Origin: Cytophagales bacterium
GTDB lineage: Bacteria > Bacteroidota > Bacteroidia > Cytophagales > Spirosomataceae
Direction of reading: 5' to 3'
DNA length: 64,000 nt
Assembly: GCA_024742395.1 (NCBI GenBank)
Contig: JANSYO010000010.1
Coordinates: forward strand, 32,946 to 96,945
Shown: positions 25,842 through 34,374 of the stretch, in pieces
Position numbering within the stretch: position 1 is the stretch's first letter
Layout: each line of letters begins with the position of its first letter
Position numbers and translations under genes: made by a program
The notes under the pieces: model-generated
What the model was told of the DNA's origin: nothing
Seen by the model: the letters and a program-made list of their open reading frames with translations, nothing else
Databases searched by the model: none

Positions 25842-26341
25842 AAAACTTGTTTTTTGAAGAGGTAGATTTATCAAAAATTGAAGTAGTAAGAGAATTAGCA
25901 CATGCCACTTGGCCTGATACTTTTGGCGAGATTTTGTCTGCTGAGCAAATCAGTTATATGCTCGAAATGATGTACGGAAAAGATGCCATTACAAAGCAAA
26001 TATCCATCTTAAATCATGTGTTCTTTTTGGTGAAAAATAAGAGTGAATATCTTGGATATTTGTCTTATCAATTAGATTACAAAATAAAGGGCGTAACAAA
26101 AATTCATAAAATATATGTTTTGCCGGCTGCTCAAGGAACTGGAGCTGGTAAAGCTTTGATGCTGGAAGCACAAAAACGAGCCATTGAGAATGCCCAAAAC
26201 GTATTGAGTCTGAATGTTAACCGATACAATAAAGCAATTGGGTTTTATGAAAAACTCGGGTTTCGTAAGATAGCTACAGAAGACATTGACATCGGGAATG
26301 GTTTTCTGATGGAAGATGCTGTAATGGAAAAACCACTTTGA
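25838..26341 (+). CDS. GNAT-family N-acetyltransferase
   Basis: Cytoplasmic acetyl-CoA-dependent acetyltransferase of 167 residues. Motif A is complete: I-Y-V-L-P-A-A-Q-G-T-G-A-G-K-A-L at about 91-106, where Q-G-T-G-A-G-K forms the pyrophosphate loop; motif B follows with N-V-N-R-Y-N-K-A-I-G-F-Y-E-K-L-G-F. Such pattern is close to PaiA-like polyamine acetyltransferases and other stress acetyltransferases, but the substrate is not fixed by sequence. It is translationally coupled (4-base overlap) with the MFS gene under the same TetR, which fits a detoxification role. Confidence 0.87.
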   Translation: MKNLFFEEVDLSKIEVVRELAHATWPDTFGEILSAEQISYMLEMMYGKDAITKQISILNHVFFLVKNKSEYLGYLSYQLDYKIKGVTKIHKIYVLPAAQGTGAGKALMLEAQKRAIENAQNVLSLNVNRYNKAIGFYEKLGFRKIATEDIDIGNGFLMEDAVMEKPL

Positions 26342-26541
26342 AATTGAAGAAGCTTTCAAGTATAAATTGAGATAAAACCTCAACATTCTACCAATCATGA
26401 TTAAAGCTCTAAGCATTAATCCAGAAGTTCTCGAGTCAAATTGAGCATTCTTCATATGCAGTATTTACTCAAGTTTTTTGTAAGTGAGTGACAGTTCCAA
26501 TGAACATTTAGGAATATTTATAGGTAGTTCATTTCAATCAA

Positions 26542-26997
26542 CTACTTGACAAGTTTTTCTTGGTAAAGATTTATCCAATCCTCAACACTCATTTTAGAAG
26601 CCAATTCTCCAATTAATTCAAAAGGGATTTCCTCTGGTTTCTTAAATCGTATGCAGCTCTTTCCCATATCCAGCTTACGTTTGCAGTGCTTTGGATATTC
26701 TTCTGTAAACCATTTTAGAAGTTCAGGTTTAGCATACATTCCCATATGATATACGGCTATAAAATTCTTCTGAGAAGCTATATTCATAAAGGGCAAAGGT
26801 AGTTTAGGGTCGCAATGATACCCTGTAGGAAAAATAGAGTGTGGTACTACATAGCCTATCATACCATAATTCATGCATTCTTGAAAACCTTCTGGCAGGT
26901 TTTCAAGAATGGCATTTCTTATTTTAGTCATGGCCGATTTACGGTCTTCAGGCACCAGGCTTATGTATTCGTCTGGAGAATTTGCTTCAATAGTCAT
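26542..26997 (-). CDS. DUF1801 (YdhG/YjbR-like) protein
   Basis: 151-residue cytoplasmic protein of the DUF1801 group, which has a frataxin/CyaY-like alpha-beta sandwich. Family marks are the early R-x-A-x-x-K-I-R-N-A-I-x-E segment, E-C-M-N-Y-G-M-I-G-Y at about 38-47 and the F-x-A-V-Y-H-M-G-M-Y block. No catalytic role is known to me. It is the last gene of a leftward operon led by a WYL-type regulator and following a DinB gene by 46 bases. Such sets of small DUF1801, DinB, GyrI-like and YdeI-like proteins recur in Bacteroidota near AraC or WYL regulators. Confidence 0.8.
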   Translation of the reverse strand: MTIEANSPDEYISLVPEDRKSAMTKIRNAILENLPEGFQECMNYGMIGYVVPHSIFPTGYHCDPKLPLPFMNIASQKNFIAVYHMGMYAKPELLKWFTEEYPKHCKRKLDMGKSCIRFKKPEEIPFELIGELASKMSVEDWINLYQEKLVK

Positions 26998-27043
26998 TGG
27001 GTATAGAAATGTTTAACCCAATTTATCAAAAAAATATCAGAAA

Positions 27044-27553
27044 CTAATCCACTAGCTTTTCGGTCTCATCAGCACTAGGTCCGTAAGGTCCGGGCACCGG
27101 AATGTCTTGAAGGCGTAGGTATACCTGCAATTGGGCCCGGTGATGAGCGTTTTGTCCAAAGGCATGGCGTACGGCTTCCCAGCGTTCCATCTCTAAATAC
27201 GTGATGTCTCCGGCACAAAGTTTCCAGTTGTCTTGCAGTGTAGAATCAGAAGAGCTATTTAAGGCTTCAATAGCTTTGTTATAGGAACTGTCAAACACGG
27301 CTAGTAGCTCCTTTTGGTTCTCAAAGGTTTTGGGATTCCATTCTTCTTCTGCAAAATCCCACTTGTCTGAAACTATAGCTTTAGTAATCATATCAGGTAT
27401 TTCGGCTAAATGAATAGCCAATATTCCCATTTTCATGCTTTTCGGGTGAGGCTGCCAATCGTATTTGCCGATTGGTACTTGCTTTAGCATTCTTCTGGTT
27501 TCTTTAGCTTCATCTTCAAGTTCTCTCTTAAAAGCTTCAATAAATGTTATCAT
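27044..27553 (-). CDS. DinB-family metal-binding protein
   Basis: 169-residue four-helix bundle of the DinB/YfiT group. Three His that bind the metal in this family can be picked out: one in I-L-A-I-H-L-A-E-I (helix 2, about residue 48) and two in Q-N-A-H-H-R-A-Q-L (about 136-137), which is the most typical DinB segment. Members include bacillithiol and other thiol S-transferases and some hydrolases; nothing decides the reaction here. It is 20 bases downstream of the GyrI-like gene. Confidence 0.85.
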   Translation of the reverse strand: MITFIEAFKRELEDEAKETRRMLKQVPIGKYDWQPHPKSMKMGILAIHLAEIPDMITKAIVSDKWDFAEEEWNPKTFENQKELLAVFDSSYNKAIEALNSSSDSTLQDNWKLCAGDITYLEMERWEAVRHAFGQNAHHRAQLQVYLRLQDIPVPGPYGPSADETEKLVD

Positions 27554-27573
27554 TGTTTTTTTGTTTGAGTTAA

Positions 27574-28197
27574 TTATATGACGGGTTCTCTTAATATAGT
27601 TTTCAATTTTTCGGGTGCAGTTTTCCTGAAGTCTGAAAGATAAATTTCATGATGGAAACCATTTCTTTTAAGATCATGCTCAAGCATATATCGGGTAAGT
27701 TTTTCCAGACTTTCTGGCTCAGTATGAAAAGGCCCCTTGTGCAGAATTTGTAAACACTTTCCTTCTTCCATTTCAAACCACTCGAGCTTTTCTAAGCCTT
27801 TAAGTGCTTTCTTATTTGCAGTTTCTTTAAGAGCTATCTCAAAGGCCTCTTTCTTTACGAAATCAGGCATTCTTATCATTAAACGATACTCCCACTCGCT
27901 TCGTGGAATTTCCGTAGGAGCGTCTTCCATTAAAACTAAGGCATATTTATTTTCGTCAAACCACCACTGGCCTTCAAGAGGAGGTACTACAAAGTCTTTA
28001 TCCAAGGCTTTGTATTTAAACTTAATATGATAAGCTACCGGATAAAGCAATGAAATATGCTCTTTGAATGTATCTCCATCCGGATCTCCCTTGCCCGATA
28101 TTGAGATGTACTGTGCAAGGGGCAGATTGACTATCTCGGGTGTGCTGCCTGCAGTATAATAGCTTTTTAAGCTTTTTTTTAAATCTAATTTTGCCAT
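27574..28197 (-). CDS. GyrI-like small-molecule-binding protein
   Basis: 207-residue cytoplasmic protein matching the GyrI-like (SbmC/AraC-effector) fold, which binds lipophilic or cationic small molecules. It begins M-A-K-L-D-L-K-K-S-L-K-S-Y-Y, contains Y-I-S-I-S-G-K-G-D-P (typical of the long stand-alone GyrI-like group) and a C-terminal H-K-G-P-F-H-T-E-P segment with H-E-I-Y-L-S-D. No helix-turn-helix, so it is not itself a regulator. It may sense or titrate the compound that the WYL regulator of the same operon answers to; this last point is inference. Confidence 0.8.
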   Translation of the reverse strand: MAKLDLKKSLKSYYTAGSTPEIVNLPLAQYISISGKGDPDGDTFKEHISLLYPVAYHIKFKYKALDKDFVVPPLEGQWWFDENKYALVLMEDAPTEIPRSEWEYRLMIRMPDFVKKEAFEIALKETANKKALKGLEKLEWFEMEEGKCLQILHKGPFHTEPESLEKLTRYMLEHDLKRNGFHHEIYLSDFRKTAPEKLKTILREPVI

Positions 28198-28261
28198 GTC
28201 TTCTTTGTTTTCAGTTCAAAGATGCAGGGCGACTGTGACAAGGGTATGTCAGCAAGGATAG

Positions 28262-28738
28262 CTAGTCATACATTTTTTTGCCTTCTAAAAGTCTATCAAT
28301 CATTTGATTAATTCGCTTAACCGTTGTGTCTATGTTTTTAGCAGTAAGGATCCAGTCTATATAGTATTTCTTATTGCTCTCAGTCAAAGAAGCAAAAAAA
28401 GTTTTAGCTCTTGGGTAATCATCCAGGCAGGCTTGAATGTCCTGTGGAATCACAAATTCAGTTTCATCATTATATAGGACTACATGAACTTTGTCTCCTT
28501 CGTTTTTTCCAATTTTTTTTCGTAGTTCTGCCTTTAAGGGTAAAAACAGTTTGCCATTTCCCATCGGCATTAGTTTGTATTGCCTGAGTTCGTAGTCGTC
28601 TACTTTACCCTTCACTTTTCGCCAGCCAAAAGGCTTAGTAGCATCCTTCTTCACACCTGAGATAACTACATAAGTCCAGCCTCCTTTTCCGGGGAATTTC
28701 TCTACTAACAGTGTCTTTTCAAATATTGGTTTTTCCAT
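28262..28738 (-). CDS. YdeI/OmdA-type protein with DUF1905 domain
   Basis: Two small domains: DUF1905 (about 1-90, beta-rich, with G-G-W-T-Y-V and K-G-K-V-D) and the YdeI/OmpD-associated domain (about 100-155, with A-R-A-x-F-x-x-L and Y-Y-I-D-W-I-L-T-A-K). YdeI-type proteins are linked to resistance against bacteriocins and envelope stress in some bacteria, but the mechanism is not established. I start at the ATG at 28738 (158 residues) rather than the ORF's 28762, because homologues begin near M-E-K-P-I and the extra eight residues add nothing. It follows the WYL gene. Confidence 0.8.
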   Translation of the reverse strand: MEKPIFEKTLLVEKFPGKGGWTYVVISGVKKDATKPFGWRKVKGKVDDYELRQYKLMPMGNGKLFLPLKAELRKKIGKNEGDKVHVVLYNDETEFVIPQDIQACLDDYPRAKTFFASLTESNKKYYIDWILTAKNIDTTVKRINQMIDRLLEGKKMYD

Positions 28739-28774
28739 ACTATAAAATAGCCAATTATTCATGACAGCTGCTTG

Positions 28775-29737
28775 TCAGGAGGGTATAGTATTTTTTATCC
28801 TGTTGGTGGTTTTTTCAATTAGCTCCAGAACAGTCTCTTTGAACTGAGGAGGCTCTATGATGTCAGCACTTTTACCCAAATACATGAACCAGTGGGCAAA
28901 ACCATGCAAAGCACTGGTAAGAAAAGTCATTTCAATTTGATTGCCGAGGTCTTCCTGAGAAACAAAACCCATGTAATATTGCTGATCTCCCAGGTATTTA
29001 TAGGCATTTTTATCAATTCTGATGACCACTTTAATGAGCTCTTCGTTCTCTCTTGTTCTATTAATGAAATCTCTTAGTTCCGGGTGCTGGCTGGTAAAGC
29101 GTTCAGAAAGAACCTCAAAGTTTTTAATCCTGTCTACTCTAAAGTTTCTATAGTCTTTTCTCAGCCTGCACCAGGCAATCAGATACCAGTTAGATCGCAA
29201 AGAGTAAATGCCAATAGGTTCAATCTCTCTTTCATTTACTTCAAAAGTTGCTCCGGTGAAGTACGCAATTCTAAGTACTTTTTTATTGATGGCGGCTTCC
29301 AAAACTTGTTTTATGTCGAGTTTTTCGTTTCTGTCAGGAGGTAAATACTGACTCTCTATTACTTCAATATGCTTCAGAGCATCGTCTAAAAGTTCTTTGT
29401 CGGCGTGCCTTAAAACAGATTTTATTTTATATAGGGCGGCATTAAAACTGTTGGTGGTGTGTTTATCGGCAAACTTAGAGACTAACCGCTCTGCAGTTAG
29501 AAATGACAAGGCTTCTTCTTGCGTAAAATGAACCGGTGGAAGTCTGTAATCTTTAACCAGTGAATAACCAATACCAGCCTCACTTAAAATAGGAACTCCG
29601 GCTTCTTCAAGAGTTCTGATGTCGCGATAAACGGTTCTAAGGCTTATCTCAAATCTATCTGCTATTTCCTGAGCCTTAATAATTCGCTTAGATTGCAACT
29701 GGATGAGAATAGTGGTGAGACGTTCGAGACGAGACAT
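28775..29737 (-). CDS. YafY-type regulator with HTH and WYL domain
   Basis: 320-residue transcription regulator. N-terminal winged helix (about 1-60): R-L-E-R-L-T-T-I-L-I-Q-L then I-S-L-R-T-V-Y-R-D-I-R-T-L as recognition helix. The WYL ligand domain follows at about 135-220, with the N-W-Y-L-I-A-W-C triad-like segment, then a WCX-type C-terminal extension (about 230-315). WYL proteins respond to nucleotides, oligonucleotides or other ligands. It is first in a leftward five-gene operon (then YdeI-like, GyrI-like, DinB and DUF1801), which it presumably controls. A 126-base gap separates it from the LytTR regulator gene upstream. Confidence 0.88.
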   Translation of the reverse strand: MSRLERLTTILIQLQSKRIIKAQEIADRFEISLRTVYRDIRTLEEAGVPILSEAGIGYSLVKDYRLPPVHFTQEEALSFLTAERLVSKFADKHTTNSFNAALYKIKSVLRHADKELLDDALKHIEVIESQYLPPDRNEKLDIKQVLEAAINKKVLRIAYFTGATFEVNEREIEPIGIYSLRSNWYLIAWCRLRKDYRNFRVDRIKNFEVLSERFTSQHPELRDFINRTRENEELIKVVIRIDKNAYKYLGDQQYYMGFVSQEDLGNQIEMTFLTSALHGFAHWFMYLGKSADIIEPPQFKETVLELIEKTTNRIKNTIPS

Positions 29738-29863
29738 TTAATAGTTCAATTGGTATTGGGAGAGTTGAAGTAAAAGAATTTTAAAGGAATTTAGCCTATT
29801 GATACAGACTTTTAAAACTTTAGACTTTCGCATACATACTATTTCCCTTCAAAACACTTGAAC

Positions 29864-30625
29864 TCACATCTCCATAAGTTGTTTCAAATTATCCGCATAA
29901 CTACTGCCCGACTCCAGTTTGCTGTTTTTTTGATCGTTAAGATTAATAACATACTTACCATTAAAGCTCTTTTCCATTGACCTAATCATAGGGGCATGAA
30001 TAATGGCTGATCTGCTTATTCTTACAAATTGCTCAGGCAGCTTCTCTGTTAAAGAAGTGATGGTATGATTGGTTAGGTATTGTTTTCCGCCAATAGTATT
30101 CAGAAATACATATTTATCCTCAGCCTGAAAAAAGCAAATTTCGGACAAAGGAATAAACAAGATTTTATCACCGCTTTTTACAGTGATACTGTGCAGTTCT
30201 TTTTTAGGCTGCAATTTCTTAAGTAAATCCTGAAGAGACTTTTCATTGATGGCCGATGCCTCATTGCCATGAAGACTTCTTAGTTTGTCTACCGTTTTGG
30301 CCAGTCTTTCTTTTTCTATTGGTTTTAAAAGATAATCCAGGCTATTCTCTTCAAAAGCCTGTATGGCATATTGGTCAAATGCCGTGCTGAATATTACCTT
30401 CGGCATATAATCAAGTGCTTCCAGCATTTCAAAGCCATTCATCAGAGGCATTTCAATGTCAAGAAAGATAAGATCTGGTTTCTGTGTTTCTATTTTTTCT
30501 AATCCTTCCTGCCCATTGGTAGCTGTATCAATAATCTCAAAAACATCTTCAAACTTTGATAAGAGACGTTTTAATCTGCTAAGAGCTAAAGGCTCATCGT
30601 CTATTAAAATGGTTTTATAAAGCAT
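29864..30625 (-). CDS. LytTR-family response regulator
   Basis: 253 residues. Receiver domain about 3-120: acidic pair Asp9-Asp10, phospho-acceptor Asp56 in L-I-F-L-D-I-E-M-P, and Lys in Y-L-L-K-P-I near 100. LytTR DNA-binding domain about 145-250 (H-S-I-T-V-K-S-G-D-K-I and F-V-R-I-S-R-S-A-I-I). LytTR proteins bind direct repeats spaced about two helical turns apart. Its ATG overlaps the kinase stop by 11 bases, so kinase and regulator are a cognate pair. Candidate target sites are the 21-bp repeat arrays at 34200-34262 and 36608-36670. Confidence 0.93.
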   Translation of the reverse strand: MLYKTILIDDEPLALSRLKRLLSKFEDVFEIIDTATNGQEGLEKIETQKPDLIFLDIEMPLMNGFEMLEALDYMPKVIFSTAFDQYAIQAFEENSLDYLLKPIEKERLAKTVDKLRSLHGNEASAINEKSLQDLLKKLQPKKELHSITVKSGDKILFIPLSEICFFQAEDKYVFLNTIGGKQYLTNHTITSLTEKLPEQFVRISRSAIIHAPMIRSMEKSFNGKYVINLNDQKNSKLESGSSYADNLKQLMEM

Positions 30626-32885
30626 GGTTTTTATCTAATAAAATGGTCAGTTTCTTTTCTGGCGTATTCACAATTTTCAAGGAAGCCTTTCCTTCATAAA
30701 TAAGGTCTAGTTTATCCTGAACACTCTTTAAGCCATATCCACCACTTATGGCTTCTCCAAAATCAGGGCCGTTATCATGAATCTCAATACTGATTTGGTC
30801 TTCCCGAGAATTTATTTTGATACTGATTTCTCCGTTTTTGGCAATTTTTGAAATGCCGTGCTTAATGGCATTTTCTACCAAAGGCTGTAAAAGAAACCTT
30901 GGTATTCTGTGGGGTAATAGGTCCTGTGCTACGTCAATTGTATATTTTAACCTATCCCCAAAACGCATCTGTTCTATTTCCAGATAAGATCTCACCAGAG
31001 TTAACTCTTCTTCTATACTATGATAGCTTTCATTCTGTCGACCAGTGGTGGCCCTGAATAATTTAGAAAGCTCTATGGTCATGTCTTCGGCTCTGTCAGG
31101 GTTTTCATGTATTAAGCCCGCAATGCTGTTTAATGAATTGTATAAAAAATGAGGATTTATTCTGGCTTCCAGAGCATTTAATTGAGCTTTGGTTTTAAGC
31201 TTTTCCAGGTTGAGCAATTGAACTTCCTGCTCAGATAACTTCTCATTCATGTTTCTGCTTCTGTTCCAGTAAGCAAAGAAGGCACAGGCTGCAAAAGCAG
31301 GTACGGTTAAGAAAATAATTGCTTCCTGAAAACTGAAGTTACCAATATCATTGCGGCTTCTAACCATCATTTTGTAGTAGTACCAGAAGTTTCCAATGTC
31401 ATGATCTGCATTGGCCAAGACGTTTAATGCACCGTGTGTTACAAAGTAAAATATGTATGTCAAAACGATGAGGGCAATATATTTACCCCATGTTCGTCTG
31501 ACTCTTTTATCAAAAACAGAAATGTAGAACCAGGTGGCAGCAAAGGCAATAAGGCCATTCACCAAATTTAAATAGAATACAGCAATATTACTTTCAGATT
31601 CGGCAGAGTGCGGATTAAGAATTTCAGAAGTAAAAAAAAGGATCGTGTTAAATCCGTATACCAAAAGGGTGATAAAAAACAGTGCGATCAGGGCCTGTCC
31701 AAGCTTGGGCAGGTTTTCAATTCTTTTTTGTTGTGGAGGTTTAGGTGCATTAAATACCCGGGGCTTTACATAGGTCTGCTGAGAGCCGCCTGATTTAATA
31801 TGTTCATAGTTTTGTGCACTCTGTGCAAATCCTGACTGCTCATTAACCGGATTTTGACCGGTTTTCGGAAATTCAAAGGCGGTAGGCTCGCCAATGATTT
31901 TGATATTACCACCTGATGTTTTTAAACGAACGTTAGCTCCACCGGCATTAATCTGACCGTTCCAGCGGCTTCTGCTTTGTGATCCTCTATACGCAAAATT
32001 ACCCCTTGATTTTACTTGGTTTGCCCTGGCGGTAATGTCCAATCCTTGGTTTTCAGGAAAGCGAAGTTCAATTCTTCCTCCACTTGTTTCTAACCAGGCA
32101 AAATTTTCAATTTTAGTACTATGCAAGATGACATTGCCACCCATGGTATTGCCTGCCATATTGCCTTTGAAATCGTAAGCCTTGATGTTTCCTCCCCAGG
32201 AGGCCGCTTTAAATTCTCCCTCAAAAGTATTGGCAGTTACATTTCCTCCGCGGGTCTTGCAAACAAGTTTACCCTGAAAATCATTGATTTTAATATTTCC
32301 GCCGTCTGTATGAATGTCATGATCTCCGCTGCAATTATTGATAGTAATATTACTACCACCAGAGGATATCTTAAGCCCGCCCTGGCAATTTGTAACCTCT
32401 ACTTTGCTTCCAAAATTTTTACTGGTACTGCTAATAGTACCTTTTAAGTCATTCAGATAGATGCTCCCAAACTTGGCTCGGTAGTAGTGGTCTCCGGTAA
32501 GCCCTTTTAGTCTGATGGTGCCCATTTCTGTTTCTACCAGGCAAGAGCAATTTCGAGGAAGAAATACCCGAAAGGATACTTTTTTAAAATTGAAAATATT
32601 CAATAATCCCGCAGTTTCAGAACCTTGAGCTCTGATACCAAGGGTTTCTCCATTTCGATGGATTCGGTAACCTAATTGATCAAATTCTTCTTTGCTCATT
32701 CTTTGCCACTCAAATGGAGAAGCAAACGTGAGTTTCGAAGCGTAGACCTCAATTCTTACTTCGGGAAGGTCATGACCATAGCATTCAATATCACCTCTTG
32801 AGCATTTAATCTGAAGATTTTTAAGCCCCTCAGCTTCATATTTTTTGATATGTAATGGGTGATTATGCATCGTCTTTAGATTCAT
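30615..32885 (-). CDS. LytS-type sensor histidine kinase with a cytoplasmic beta-helix (DUF4097-like) domain
   Basis: 756 residues. Region 20-335 is a right-handed beta-helix of the DUF4097 kind: repeats of about 18-19 residues marked by G-G-(S/N) turns at 176, 195, 213, 231, 249, 269, then 314 and 325. A Pro/Gln-rich linker (335-390) leads to four membrane helices (about 396-418, 433-457, 469-490, 518-540). The kinase part has N-P-H-F-L-Y-N with His579, the N-box P-L-V-E-N-A-I-K-H-G at 668-677, D-N-G at 704-706 and G-Y-G-L at 716-719. There is no signal peptide and basic loops flank helices 1, 2/3 and 4 on one side, placing the beta-helix in the cytoplasm. A second ATG (32870) is equally possible. 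Confidence 0.88.
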   Translation of the reverse strand: MNLKTMHNHPLHIKKYEAEGLKNLQIKCSRGDIECYGHDLPEVRIEVYASKLTFASPFEWQRMSKEEFDQLGYRIHRNGETLGIRAQGSETAGLLNIFNFKKVSFRVFLPRNCSCLVETEMGTIRLKGLTGDHYYRAKFGSIYLNDLKGTISSTSKNFGSKVEVTNCQGGLKISSGGSNITINNCSGDHDIHTDGGNIKINDFQGKLVCKTRGGNVTANTFEGEFKAASWGGNIKAYDFKGNMAGNTMGGNVILHSTKIENFAWLETSGGRIELRFPENQGLDITARANQVKSRGNFAYRGSQSRSRWNGQINAGGANVRLKTSGGNIKIIGEPTAFEFPKTGQNPVNEQSGFAQSAQNYEHIKSGGSQQTYVKPRVFNAPKPPQQKRIENLPKLGQALIALFFITLLVYGFNTILFFTSEILNPHSAESESNIAVFYLNLVNGLIAFAATWFYISVFDKRVRRTWGKYIALIVLTYIFYFVTHGALNVLANADHDIGNFWYYYKMMVRSRNDIGNFSFQEAIIFLTVPAFAACAFFAYWNRSRNMNEKLSEQEVQLLNLEKLKTKAQLNALEARINPHFLYNSLNSIAGLIHENPDRAEDMTIELSKLFRATTGRQNESYHSIEEELTLVRSYLEIEQMRFGDRLKYTIDVAQDLLPHRIPRFLLQPLVENAIKHGISKIAKNGEISIKINSREDQISIEIHDNGPDFGEAISGGYGLKSVQDKLDLIYEGKASLKIVNTPEKKLTILLDKNHAL

Positions 32886-33444
32886 GGAAGAATGCCCAGT
32901 CTACGGCCACTGCAACATAGGATATAATCAAAGGATATAACCAGGAATGGTTTAAAAATGCTCTAAAAGAGGCTGCACTTAGATTGTCATTTACAAAAGG
33001 GATAGCACCAATCAGTTTTAAAATGAGATGCCAACCAGAAAGAAATTGAATCCCTATAGTAACAATAGTAACAACCAAAATACAGATGAGTATATTAACC
33101 ATCAGCTGAATAGCATGATGTGCTATTCTCTCAATGCCCTTGTAAAGCAGGTCTGGCAGATTTGAAAAGAAAGAAACGATTTTATTAAAACCTACATCTA
33201 AACTTCCTTTACCTAAAAGAATGACAAAAAGCATCGTTTGTAAAAGGTAAACTGCCCAATAGAATGGAAGTACCTCGTGTGCGTATTTTAGTCCGAAACC
33301 TCCAAGAGCGGCAAAGGCAATAAGGCCTGCTATATTCTTGAAGAGACCCGCAGGCCACCGATGGAGTTTGGTCCATCGGTCTGCCATGCGTACAAAGTCT
33401 GCATATCCTAAAGAAGAGTTCATTGGAAAATTTGGCTTATTCAT
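32863..33444 (-). CDS. Four-helix membrane protein of unknown function, linked to the LytS/LytTR system
   Basis: About 193 residues with four hydrophobic segments (near residues 36-58, 61-80, 112-135 and 165-187) and no catalytic motif I can name. Lys/Arg/His-rich stretches between helices 2 and 3 suggest N- and C-termini in the cytoplasm. The ATG at 33444 shares a base with the stop of the preceding gene (TAATG); an ATG three codons earlier is also in frame. Its end overlaps the kinase start, so it is part of a four-gene coupled set (TPR protein, this, kinase, response regulator) and probably helps the kinase sense something in the membrane; that role is inference. Confidence 0.65.
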   Translation of the reverse strand: MNKPNFPMNSSLGYADFVRMADRWTKLHRWPAGLFKNIAGLIAFAALGGFGLKYAHEVLPFYWAVYLLQTMLFVILLGKGSLDVGFNKIVSFFSNLPDLLYKGIERIAHHAIQLMVNILICILVVTIVTIGIQFLSGWHLILKLIGAIPFVNDNLSAASFRAFLNHSWLYPLIISYVAVAVDWAFFHESKDDA

Positions 33445-34085
33445 TACTTGCATTGTGATAAGAAGTACATAGATTCCATTTTTCCCCAGTTAGGAGAATA
33501 TGGAGTTTCTGGTTCGAAGTTATTAAATTTCTCAATGGCCGTTTCAAAAAGAGGCTTTGCAATGTGCTTACCTCCGCCAAATCCTTCTGGTGTATAGAAT
33601 GCATTGGTTCCTCTTAAGTAAGGAATTCTAGGATTCTCCGGATTAAACTTCTTGGCATTGGATAAGGCTTTCTCAAATTTAGGACCATATTCCTGCCATC
33701 TGTTAACGCCATCTACGGCAAGCCTTGCTGAGGCAAAGTTGGCTTTCAATACCTCAATTTCAGAGTTATTTTCACCGCCTAGTTTTTCAGCATTTTCAAG
33801 AGCTTCTTCCGCGACGTCAAGTAGTTGATCTCTCTCTCCGGCATCTTGCTTTTTAAACGAATCATTTATGTAACAATACGCCACCCAATAATTAGGAAGC
33901 CATTCTTCCTTTTCTGCTGAAGCGATCCTTTGCATTTTATTGGCCAGTGGCTGTAACATACCCATTGGGTCATTTCCAGAGATTTGAGAAACAAGGTCTG
34001 TCATGGCTTTTTCATAAGCAGGCTTTTGAGCGTTAGCTACCAAGCCGAAGAATACTAGAGTAATAAGTAAAGTGAGTTTTTTCAT
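33444..34085 (-). CDS. Secreted TPR-like protein heading the LytS/LytTR operon
   Basis: 213 residues with a signal peptide ending A-N-A-Q at about residue 20, then helical repeats of TPR type (two to three units, for example around 64-105 and 130-170 with F-E-K-A-L-S-N-A-K-K-F-N-P-E-N-P-R). It is likely periplasmic. Homologous small TPR proteins are often next to Bacteroidota TonB receptors and LytTR genes, but their task is not known. It is the first gene of the kinase operon and has the 21-bp repeat array 115-177 bases upstream of its start. Its stop overlaps the next start. Confidence 0.7.
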   Translation of the reverse strand: MKKLTLLITLVFFGLVANAQKPAYEKAMTDLVSQISGNDPMGMLQPLANKMQRIASAEKEEWLPNYWVAYCYINDSFKKQDAGERDQLLDVAEEALENAEKLGGENNSEIEVLKANFASARLAVDGVNRWQEYGPKFEKALSNAKKFNPENPRIPYLRGTNAFYTPEGFGGGKHIAKPLFETAIEKFNNFEPETPYSPNWGKMESMYFLSQCK

Positions 34086-34199
34086 TTTCGTTTTTGTTTT
34101 TTTGTTTAATTAAAATGCTTTTTCAAAAGAGTGTCGGTTACGCCTTTCTCTAATGACAGTTCAAAATTGCTTCATTTAAGGGCTTGATGAAATGAGTTT

Positions 34200-34262
34200 C
34201 CGACGAACTGCCCGTTTTTTGGAGTGAATTGCCCGATGATTGGAGTGAATTATTCTCAGCCT
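34200..34262. repeat. Three-unit 21-bp phased repeat array upstream of the kinase operon
   Basis: Units at 34200-34220, 34221-34241 and 34242-34262. Units 2 and 3 share GGAGTGAATT exactly at 21-base spacing; units 1 and 2 share GAA at the same phase and TGCCCG. On the operon's coding strand the core reads AATTCACTCC twice, then AGTTCGTCGG nearest the gene. A 21-base period puts the cores on the same face of the helix. A partner array with the same order lies upstream of the TonB receptor gene. Confidence 0.7.
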
Positions 34263-34294
34263 TTTAGTCAACTTTTTGATGTCAGACAATAGAA

Positions 34295-34333
34295 AACAGG
34301 GCAGAATGAGCCTGTTGCCCATTCTGCCCTGTT
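34295..34333 (-). terminator. Terminator of the TonB receptor gene (minus strand)
   Basis: Perfect 13-bp stem (34295-34307 and 34321-34333, arm AACAGGGCAGAAT) with a 13-base loop. Read on the minus strand it is followed by TTTCTATT, 42 bases after the receptor stop. Confidence 0.85.
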
Positions 34334-34374
34334 CGAAAGAATACCTTCTCCCTTTGGTTAAGGAAGTTTTATGT

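Noticed and set aside
26072..26455. 127-codon minus-strand ORF antisense to the GNAT gene
   Set aside because: It is the reverse of a well-supported acetyltransferase gene.
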